A stretch of DNA of 21,311 nucleotides from Hypsibius dujardini (lineage: Eukaryota; Tardigrada; Eutardigrada; Parachela; Hypsibiidae), in contig LRSR01003984.1 in the NCBI GenBank assembly GCA_001579985.1, positions 1 to 21,311 on the forward strand, given 5' to 3'. The notes under the pieces are model-generated. The model searched no databases. It saw only the letters and a list, made by a program, of their open reading frames with translations, and was not told where the DNA came from. Position 1 is the first letter of the stretch. Every line of letters starts with the position of its first letter. The position numbers and the translations under genes are program-made. Below, one piece after another: positions 1-7,902 of this stretch.

Positions 1-110
1 GCACGAGCTCAAAATCAAACCAATCAATGAATCAATTGATCAATGAGCTGATACTGTGAAACTGTTAGTTCTGTTTTCCTGCACCAGCACCAGGCCCACT
101 GAAAACTCAC

Positions 111-490
111 CCAATTGATGGCGCATGTTAAGAATCAGGGAATTAACTTGCACTTTTGCGAGGTTAATCTTGTTGACCGTTCGCCGGGATCGAACAATTT
201 CCGTGGCGAGGATTTTGCACACATCTTTATCTCCCTTCTTGGCCGCGTCCCGCAGGCTCCGCTTCGCCTTCTCCTCTTCCCGCTGCACGTCTAAATGATA
301 GAACAATCATTTGTTAGTAAAATCTGATGCTGCCTAACAGTCTCGAAAGGAATGAAGAAAAAATAAAAGGGAAATGTTAAGTCTGACTTCTGACTTGACG
401 ATCCATGTCGCGACACGATTGACGACAGGTCTTTGTCCATTCATCCACCTGTACTTTCGGATCCACCTTTGTCTGTCCAAATAATCCCAT
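111..490 (-). CDS. CHMP3: CHMP3/Vps24, ESCRT-III subunit (5' two exons, partial)
   Basis: CHMP3 (Vps24) is an ESCRT-III filament subunit that works with CHMP2 and CHMP4 in multivesicular-body formation, membrane scission and autophagosome closure. Two exons are visible on the minus strand: 490-388 and 290-111, separated by a 97-bp intron, with phase-1 joins. The protein starts MGLFGQTKVDPKV, the family's MGLFG start, then reads DEWTK and MDRQVR. The second exon gives VQREEEKAKRSLRDAAKKG and ends near MRHQLG, following the animal CHMP3 helix 1-2 hairpin almost residue by residue. The exon 2 donor (GTGAGT) is at 110-105. The first donor (GTCAGA) is weaker, but it is the only one that keeps the family reading. 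The gene runs off the left edge, so the acidic C-terminal autoinhibitory helices and the MIM motif are not seen. Ykt6 is divergent, 251 bp upstream. Confidence 0.93.
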
Positions 491-741
491 TTTCTATTTA
501 GTTTAAGGAAACATGATTGAGACAAAAAGAAATCCCAAATAATGAGCTGATGGGGGAGTTTTATTGACGGACCCCTAAGAAAGTGGACAAAAAGGCATGT
601 GCCCCCTTCCAGGGGTCCATGCAAATTTACTGTGGGGGGATCTGGCTGACATCATTGTTTTTGTTTTTTAGTTCACCTCGCACTCAGACATCAACGAAGT
701 AAACTTTCAGCTGTTTCAAATTTATATTCCGTTTTTGAAAA
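491..741. promoter_or_regulatory. Shared divergent promoter region between CHMP3 and Ykt6
   Basis: Only 251 bp separate the CHMP3 start codon (minus strand) from the Ykt6 start codon (plus strand), so both 5' UTRs and core promoters must fit here unless a UTR exon lies elsewhere. I see no TATA box. An octamer ATGCAAAT lies at 619-626, and an inverted pair GGACCCCT / AGGGGTCC lies at 568-575 and 611-618. A pyrimidine-rich stretch ending in TTTTTTAG just before position 672 could be the acceptor of a Ykt6 5'-UTR intron. That it acts as a bidirectional promoter is inferred from geometry alone. Confidence 0.6.
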
Positions 742-2186
742 ATGAAGCTCTACTCCCTATGTATCGTCCACAAAGGTGTGAAATCTCGGATACTCAAGTC
801 ATCATTTGATCTCCAGTCGTTTGGCTTCTTCCAGCGTGGAAGGTGAATAAACCTCGACTTGCCTATCGGTATGCCCCCGTTTACCGTTCTTCTCAAATTG
901 GGTTTTTCATTTAGCGTACAAGAGTTTATGACTTTCACATCGGAGCTGCTGGTGGAAAGGACTCCAGTAGGATCCAAGGCCCGAGTAAAACAAGAAGGTA
1001 AGTTTTCATTGGTGTCATTGTTTTTCCTTTCAATCAACTCGATCCATGGAAGACTTTCATGCTAAATGATTGCCATATGTTTGCTTTTCTCTTTCTTTTC
1101 CTAGATTATATGTGTACGGTGTACGTCAGATCTGATAGCTTAGCAGCGGTCCTCGTGTCGGATCAAGAGTATCCAGATCGGGTTGGATTCACACTCTTAC
1201 ATAAGGTGAGCTGGTGGTCGTGAGGAAGAGGAAGGCTCAGGAAGAACTGACTCATCTCATCATCGTAAACAGTTTCACGCATTAGTGCGTTCATTTATTG
1301 TAATGGTTTCGGTTTGGCCCTTGTAGGTCTTGGATGATTTTGCTAGCAAAATTCCTCCCTCGCAATGGCCAATTGGAACGCCTGCGTAAGTGAGATATTT
1401 TGTAATTGTATCGTTCGGCTTATCGTTTGATTGATTGAACGATTGACTTATTGCAACAGTCTCTTTTGGTCTTTATCATTGATCGATAACTTGATTGACC
1501 GTGATTGCATTTACAGTATTTTGGTTTCTTTATGTAGTCTTTAAGTTTGATCAATAGTAGTGAGTAATATAAGACAATACTAAGATGGCCGTGTAATTGG
1601 AGTGATGGTCAGTCTCAGCCATCGCGTACTCGAATTTCCCGTAAAGCAAGCTTCTTTCGCACACCAGGACCATCAATTTTATTGGATTGGACGAATTTCT
1701 ACTCAAGTATCAAGTAAGTATTTACCTCTCATTTACCTTAAAAATCGTGCAAAATAATGGGAACTTTAGAAAGGAACTTGTGCTTTTACATGATTTGGTG
1801 TTGTTCGCTAGAACCCCAAGGAAGCGGATTCTCTTTCGAAGATTCAATCGGACCTAGACGACACCAAAGTCATTCTCGTATGTTTCGCAAGTTCCTTTTA
1901 CTCGTCTACTAATACGTTGAGAAAAGGCGGTTGTTTCTGGTTTTTTCAGCACAACACGATAGAAGCTGTGCTCCAAAGAGGAGAGAAGCTAGACGATCTG
2001 GTGGCGAAATCGGAAGAGCTCAGCATGAGCTCCAAGGCATTTTATACCACGGTATTCATACTGCTTTTCATACTGCTAGTTCGCGTGCACCCGGCAGCTG
2101 GCTGAATGACTCCAACTTTAGAGGAATACAGGCCGATATGCTTATTGCAGGCGAGGAAAACAAATGCCTGCTGCAAGTCTTGGTGA
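742..2186 (+). CDS. YKT6: Ykt6, longin-domain R-SNARE (complete, 8 exons)
   Basis: Ykt6 is a lipid-anchored R-SNARE in ER-Golgi, endosomal and autophagosome-lysosome fusion. Exons: 742-842, 915-997, 1105-1205, 1327-1385, 1668-1713, 1812-1877, 1950-2051 and 2151-2186. All joins are GT-AG and keep frame, giving 197 residues against 198 in human. The longin domain starts MKLYSLCIVHKG and continues with FGFFQR, VQEFMTFTSELLVER and DYMCTVYVRSDSLA. The SNARE helix contains LDDTKVILHNTIEAVLQRGE, with the zero-layer Arg near residue 162, then KLDDLVAKSEEL. The tail reads ARKTNACC followed by K-S-W and a stop, so two adjacent cysteines (193 and 194) are kept. However, the last four residues are CKSW rather than a usual CAAX box such as the vertebrate CAIM. 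An AATAAA at 2533-2538 could be its poly(A) signal. Confidence 0.96.
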
Positions 2187-2610
2187 TGACTTAGTAGACG
2201 TCGAGTACTTTCTCACCGATACGGACCGGAATGCGGCGAGAAGGCGTACAGCCATCGACGATCGTCACTACCGATTGATGGGCCCACAAGGCTTCTTTCT
2301 GATTCCAGACTTTTCGATAGTATGTACATCTATGGCTTTTAGTTGCCAATAGAGCTTACACTGGCTTATTGTGCACCGACTTATCGTTTAATCCTACATT
2401 GTAATTATTCTGTTTGATTGATTGAACAGATTGCTCTGAAAATTTAACTTGGTGTTGTTTGCTATTGGTTTATGAAGAGAAGTTGGTCGTGTTCCCGTGT
2501 TTTTTTAGAAAATGACCGAACTACATGCTTCCAATAAAGTGATTTCATCGCTGTCGAAAGCATGCGAAGCCCTGATTGTCAATTTGCTTGCCGCCAATTT
2601 TCCGCACTAA
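2164..2610 (+). CDS. Unrecognised two-exon ORF overlapping the Ykt6 3' end
   Basis: An ATG at 2164, inside the last Ykt6 exon but in another frame, opens 52 codons ending in FFLIPDFSI at 2319, followed directly by a GTATGT donor. After a T-rich acceptor (TTTTTTAG at 2501-2508), exon 2509-2610 continues in phase 0 as KMTELHASNKVISSLSKA and ends in LLAANFPH and a TAA. The predicted product is 85 residues, charged in its first half and helical-looking in its second. I do not recognise a family. Splice phase, consensus signals and sensible residue composition support it. Against it, the start lies within Ykt6 coding sequence, and an AATAAA at 2533-2538 suggests this could be Ykt6 3' UTR. It might also be the downstream part of a gene with an unseen first exon. 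Confidence 0.33.
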
Positions 2611-3270
2611 CTGGCCTCCTACTTACCCAACGCAACCCACCAAACCAACATCATCTTTGGATAAATGGAGATGAGGTCTACTGGCCTAGTGCAGCAGATG
2701 TAGGACGAAAACATGCGTGGATCCTGACCGCCTTTTTCGTGAATGGATGTCTCTTAAAACGCCACGCCCCCATTGGGGGAATTGTTTCAATGACGTCATC
2801 CGAGCATGGTCCATTTCAGATGTGTGGATTTAGACACTTTCCCCTGGCTCATGCAAATGAAAAGACCACGCCTCTCCCAAGGAACTGCCTCAATGACTCC
2901 ATCGAAATAACAGGATAGGAAGGGTGTAGGCTGTGTTTACATTGAGCGCTTTCCCTCTTTCTCGTTCAAGTAAAAAGCAGTGGCACGGAGAAAACCATTA
3001 CTTACATGCAGTCAAGGCAGTCGTCTGATGAAATGGATGAACGTTTTCAACGGCAGTCAACGCGTGGTTGAATGGAAATATTTCGCAAGCAGTTGTCAGT
3101 TGTCGCTTTTCGCTTTTCAGCATCAGCCCGGAGGACGGTTGTTGTGAGGCGAAAAGGTCAGACTCCTGTCTCATTTTATTATTGTATCTCACTTATTATT
3201 CATTTCCGTATGTGATACTGTATATACTCATTTATACATCGGACTGTGCGCTCCAGGACCGGGATTCCTG
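2611..3270 (+). promoter_or_regulatory. Upstream region of the uridine-cytidine kinase gene
   Basis: No convincing coding exon is visible here. It holds two degenerate direct copies of a block of about 50 bp (roughly 2755-2803 and 2860-2907). Each contains CCACGCC and, 3' of it, TCAATGAC. In the first copy this becomes a perfect palindromic CRE, TGACGTCA, at 2791-2798. An octamer ATGCAAAT at 2851-2858 is the same 8-mer found in the CHMP3/Ykt6 intergenic region. The kinase reading frame is open from 3148, after a stop at 3145-3147, and its first in-frame ATG is at 3271. Promoter function is inferred from position and motifs only. Confidence 0.4.
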
Positions 3271-5987
3271 ATGAAAGTGGCACCTCCTGTGACGACGATC
3301 CGCAGCATTCTCTCTATTTCGTCATCTTCCCCAATATCTGCTGCCGCAGAAATGACCGGGATCGCACTGGAATCGGAGGCGGAAATGCCGGTGGCCCTTA
3401 AGTCCACAACAGCCATCGCCGCCAACGTCAACGGCCACAGTAATGGCCCGGCTAGTAACGGCACTCACTACTCACGTCGTGCCCCCCTTCCCCATCAGAC
3501 CAACGGCCACCATACCAACAGTCCCTCCGTCAACGGCTACGGCCATCACTCCAAGGTGTTCGACAACGGCGAATCTCCCTCCTCCAACGGAAAGTGGCAG
3601 CCGTTTTTGATCGGCGTGGCCGGCGGCACCGCTTCCGGGAAGGTAAGCATATGGCCTGGGTCGTCATTACTAACTTGGACGTTTGTACTGTGGGGAATGG
3701 TTGCTTTGCTGGTGTCATGTTGATTTTAAGACTAGATTGTGGATGTGGTTTTTTATAAGGAGAAAGATGGACTTTTTTGGTTGGGCAGGGAGGGAGGGTG
3801 GGAAGAAAAAATCGGCGAGGGAGAGGGTTTGTTGACGTTTTTGAGAGCTTCACACCACAGCTCAACGGAGGCGGATTGAAGCGGAATGTGCATACAGCGG
3901 TTGCGGAGCGGAAGGGGCGTGATTTATATCAATCCCCAATGTTTGAGCGAGTGAGGGGCTGGGCGCATTTGGGGCGCGTCACTTAAGTGCAAGATCAACC
4001 TTTTTTGTTGCAGTTTATATTAAAATTAAAATCGATGGAGTAATGTAATGTAATTGTAATGAAAATACTTTTGTGGGCTCTCTTTATTGATGATAACCTT
4101 GGCCGAAGGTAGTTTTTTGTGGGTCGTTGTCTGGCAGTTCGTTGTCACACGACGGCTGCGGCATAGCAGACTGTCTGGCTCTGACCCGACGTGACATTCA
4201 CGCGCGCGCAGCTTGTTGATATTGTGCATTTTTCATATATATCTCGGGTCTCTTCTCATGTGTAAGTATTTGCCTGGCTTAATTTCAGACGTCAGTGTGC
4301 AGCAAGATCATGAACAAGCTGGGCCAGAACGATCTGGAGCATCACGAGCGCCGAGTGGTGACCATCAGTGCAGACAGCTTCTACCGCGTCCTCGACGACG
4401 CCGAAAGGACGCGGGCGCACGCGGGCGAGTTCAATTTTGACCACCCCGGTATGCCTCGGGTCCTGTTGATGATGGCCCATCACGGAATGTTTCACTTGAT
4501 TGGCTCATTGGATGTCTATCGTTGGCTGGATAGATCGATTGATTGCTTGAAGTGAAGATGAAACTCAGTTTCTTTGCGTTGACTGAACGATCTTGGATTG
4601 ATTGATTGTGTGGTTGTGGTCGGCCGTGGGTTGATTGCGCCTTGTGCTCACCGCAGATGCATTGGACTATGAGCTCATCCTGAACACGATGCACACCCTG
4701 CTGGCCGGGGAGAAGGCCTCGATTCCCGTCTACGACTTTGTGACCCACTCTCGCTTGCCCACCGAGTACATCAACGTCTACCCAGCCGATGTGGTCCTCT
4801 TTGAGGGCATTCTCGTCTTCTACTTTCCAGAACTGCGGAACCTCTTCAAGTTGAAGCTCTTTGTCGATATGGACGCTGACACACGTCTGGCTCGTCGCGG
4901 TAATTCTCATGATCATACCAGATATATCTCGCCTGTGTTCTGCCAAATGTACCTGTCTACTTATTGAGTTACTTGCCTGCCTGCTTGATGTGGCAAGTAA
5001 GATGCTAAGTCTGTCTGCTTGTTGCCTCCTCCATCAATCCTGACTGCTACCCTGTATGCCTCAAATGTCTACCTACTCACGGGCCTCTGTCTACTCCTGT
5101 GTTGCGAAATGACAACCCATTGCGAATGGAACAGGATACGTCTTAATTGGCTTTTGTTTTATAGTAACACGCGACTTGAAGGAACGCGGCCGTGAGCTCA
5201 AGTCAGTGCTGAATCAGTACACAAATTTCGTCAAGCCAGCGTTCGAGGAATTCTGCTTGCCCACCAAGAAATACGCCGATGTGATAATTCCTCGGGGTGC
5301 CGAGAACGAAGTGGCAATCAACTTGATCGTCCAGGTACAGTAATGTGTGATTGTGGAAGCGCCCCTTATTTGAACCGGAACCGCCTGAAGACGTCATCAC
5401 CTGTCTCGCTGGAATAATTATCCTATTCTCACTCTAGTATCATGTTTAATTTGGTATTTGTTTTAAGGAAAGTCGATTAAAATTCGCTTGTATCTGGAAC
5501 GAATTTTATTCAACTTTTTAAAATTTAACAACCCAAAAGCATAATTAAAGATAACGCTTGAATCGGAATATTCCAACGAGGCAGGTCATGATGCTTTCAG
5601 GTTTTTCCGGTTTAGATAAGGGGGCGCTTCCACAAACACACGTTACTGTAACTGGACGATCAAGTTGGATGAATAAATGTAACCCAAATTATTAAATTAG
5701 TTTTAAATTATTTTGAAGTTTTTTTTTATTTTAGTCGATGATTAATAATGTCTACCACTTATATCGTTATGAGTTGATCCTAATTTGTTATGATGTTGGA
5801 ATAAAGTACTATGCAATTTTTGCAACCATGGCTTTTGTATTGAGTTAATTAATTTGGATGTTTTCTTGTGATTTGTTTGCAGCATATCAAGGAGCATTTG
5901 CTCCCGTTAGCTTCGGAGAACGGCAGTCCTCGCCGTTCGATGCATGAACTGGAAGCCGCTTTGCCAGTGGAAGTGAACGGCCGATGA
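3271..5987 (+). CDS. UCK: Uridine-cytidine kinase (UCK1/2 family), 5 exons
   Basis: This enzyme phosphorylates uridine and cytidine to UMP and CMP in cytosolic pyrimidine salvage. Exons: 3271-3642, 4289-4448, 4657-4899, 5165-5334 and 5883-5987. All joins are GT-AG and in frame, giving 349 residues. The P-loop [10 protein letters not shown] occupies residues 115-124, and intron 1 falls exactly after its Lys, with TSVC opening the next exon. Further landmarks are SADSFYRVL (catalytic Asp 153), [71 protein letters not shown] and IPRG...AINLIVQHIKEHL. The core matches animal UCK closely. About 85 extra N-terminal residues precede it, rich in Ser, Asn, Gly and His with repeated NGH/SNG words. The true start could be a later in-frame Met, for example at 3349. 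The last intron carries a MITE. Confidence 0.95.
5338..5648. mobile_element. Tc1/mariner-type MITE in the last UCK intron
   Basis: A 311-bp segment is bounded by TA dinucleotides (5336-5337 and 5649-5650). Its ends are inverted repeats of about 45 bp: the left starts CAGTAATGTGTG and includes GTGGAAGCGCCCCTTAT, and the right end is its reverse complement with a few mismatches (AAGGGGGCGCTTCCAC, then ACGTTACTG). The inside is AT-rich with no ORF. A TA target duplication with CAGT termini is typical of Tc1/mariner derivatives. The left end lies three bases after the exon border, so the donor now reads GTACAG with its last three bases from the element. Removing the element and one TA gives GTAACT. 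Confidence 0.85.
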
Positions 5988-6565
5988 TGGAAGAAGAAGA
6001 CGTTGTTTCCGCTCTACTGCTGCTGATATTTTTCTCTTGGAGGCAGTCTACAAGGAAAAGAGAAAGAAATCCTTCTTTTATATTACATTTTTGTTAATCG
6101 AACCTATGTTATAGCCATATGCGGCGGTTGAATGGGGTCCGTAACGAAAAGTGTCATATGGGGGAATGATGAATTGTGTTTTGTGGGTAAACTCTTTTCT
6201 ATGGAATGGTATTTCGCGGGTAATTTGCTGGAAGAAGCGGAGGAAGACCAGCTTGTCTGATTCCGTCTTCACACTTTCCCCTTACTGTTATATGCTCAGG
6301 ACTCCTATTTGTTATTATCTTATTTAATGGCTTTCCTTCTCGAAAAACCAAGACTCCCTGGTTCCGGGTGGCAGATGCAGTTAATTTTCTAATACAGTAT
6401 CGGATCGGCTGTATCGTATGGGTTGGTAAGCAGAGAAGCCGCATAATCAAGCTGAAAGACTGTTGTTTAGTTGGGCCGAACTGAAAATACTGGAAAGAGG
6501 GACTAAACTGACAAGGGCATTCCTTCATCACTTCCACCACACGTGTCATAGTTGTGAAATATTCC
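5988..6565. other. UCK 3' flank, no gene seen
   Basis: This presumably begins with the UCK 3' UTR. I found no AATAAA close to the stop codon. The minus-strand ORFs here have no splice support and no family resemblance. Confidence 0.4.
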
Positions 6566-6637
6566 AGATATTCTAATATTTATGTGGATGGCGCTGTTCA
6601 GAGATATTCTAACTTTTCTGTAGATGGCGCTGCTCAG
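6566..6637. repeat. Tandem pair of 36-bp repeats
   Basis: Two adjacent 36-bp copies occupy 6566-6601 and 6602-6637. Both begin AGATATTCTAA and end with GATGGCGCTG(T/C)TCAG, differing at only a few positions. The second copy runs into the left terminal repeat of the small inverted-repeat element that follows. The copies may therefore reflect a partial duplication of the element end plus its flank. Confidence 0.85.
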
Positions 6638-6716
6638 TAAGAAGTGTCTTAATGCCATTGATAGCTCGATTGGCGATTAACGTATTAAATCATTTCTTAC
6701 TGTGCAGCACTATCTA
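6621..6716. mobile_element. Short (96-bp) inverted-repeat MITE
   Basis: The ends 6621-6646 and 6691-6716 are inverted repeats of about 26 bp starting with TA (TAGATGGCGCTGCTCAGTAA against TAGATAGTGCTGCACAGTAA on the other strand), with a few mismatches. Only 44 bp separate them and there is no coding capacity. The flanking TA and the GATGGCGCTG word fit a very short mariner-derived element, but the family assignment is tentative. Confidence 0.65.
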
Positions 6717-7902
6717 TAATACAAGTACTTTTTGATTCTTAAAATATTTTCAATTCTACAAAATTATACTTCTTTTGTCGTCGTAATGTCAATAAGTTAA
6801 CTTTGATGCAGCATATGATTTGCGAAAGAAATTGAATGTTCCTTGGCGGAGACATGGAGAGTCAATAGTCGACCTATAAGAAATAGAATTACACAGCACT
6901 GTACAATAATTGTTTGATTTCCAGTCAAAGGGACTTTAATTCTAAATAAACGATATCTCCAACTGAAGGGTTGAAACAATACCTCCATTGCGATGAACGA
7001 TGTATTTGTTAAGTTTAGTTCGTTTCGTATTTGGAGGGATTACTACGTACATCACTTGTCTTGGTAAGAGCTGCTACGGTCACCGTCCCTTTCTTGGCAT
7101 TAAATTTTTGGTTATGGAGCTAATATTGTAATTATAACTGCTCTGCTCTAGAATCGCATCAAACTACACGCAATTATTGTTTTGAGCTTGCAGCTACTGT
7201 TTAAACATGGATGTTTTTGTTTCCCACTTCGGATCCCGTTATGTATGGCGGCTTTACATACATCTGTTGTTATAGATCTTTACTGAATTAATAATAAATC
7301 AATACCACTCTACAGTAGATCTGAAACAGCTACCTGCAAGCAAATCTTTCGTAACACGTTGCAGGGTTGTTTTTATTTGTAATGCTTAGTATAATATATA
7401 ATAATGATTACTAATTTAGCCAAGTCCGTGTTCGAACTAGAATCCGAGACAAAGTCGGCGTCTTATGATTAAATTATCCCACCGCTACAGTTGCGGAATC
7501 GGTTGTCGTTACATAATCGAGCACTTTTTTGTTCGCTTCTTTTGCTTCTCCATCGAATGAATGAATGAAGAAAGCTGAGCACGCCTCGGCAACAATTGTA
7601 TGTGTGGTAGGTGGGGCATTTATTAAACAGAGAAAAAGCCGAGCAAGACAACTTGTGTTCGGACGACAGAATAGGGCTCCCCGATTGTTTTCACGTAGTA
7701 CACTTGAAAATCAATGCCGCCGGCGGAATTTTGCGCAGTGTCAAGTGAACGCTGAAAGAGCCGATACACAAAAATGGCAAGCATGCAAATTGTATGCTAG
7801 TATTTTTTCATTGCAACTGTTGAAAAGTAGAATCCTTTGCCGAATAATTCGCCGAAGATTTTATTCCGCACTTTACACAGCTGCTTAACTTCCCAATCCA
7901 CA
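6717..7902. other. AT-rich intergenic region upstream of the glycosyltransferase
   Basis: I see no exon with both coding character and splice signals. A TTTACACAG at 7872-7880, just before the glycosyltransferase start, resembles a splice acceptor, so a 5'-UTR intron is possible. No TATA box stands out. Confidence 0.4.

Noticed and set aside
750-1037. 95-aa minus-strand ORF
   Set aside because: It is antisense to Ykt6 exons 1-2, which have clear family identity and splice signals.
3121-3180. Alternative Ykt6 last exon containing GCC after TTTTCAG
   Set aside because: It does not end in a CAAX box, and the exon at 2151-2186 reproduces the family's RKTNxCC tail at the right length.
3530-3865. 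111-aa minus-strand ORF
   Set aside because: It is antisense to the kinase N-terminal exon and first intron, with no family resemblance.
3777-3986. 69-aa plus-strand ORF in UCK intron 1
   Set aside because: It is Gly/Arg-rich from a G-rich intron stretch, with no splice signals that keep the kinase frame.
4431-4946. 171-aa minus-strand ORF
   Set aside because: It lies antisense across UCK exon 3 and its flanking intron. The plus strand gives the conserved kinase sequence.
7837-7902. Longer N-terminus for the glycosyltransferase
   Set aside because: The upstream extension begins at TTG, not ATG, and follows a possible splice acceptor. The ATG at 7903 has good context and puts the catalytic His at residue 18.
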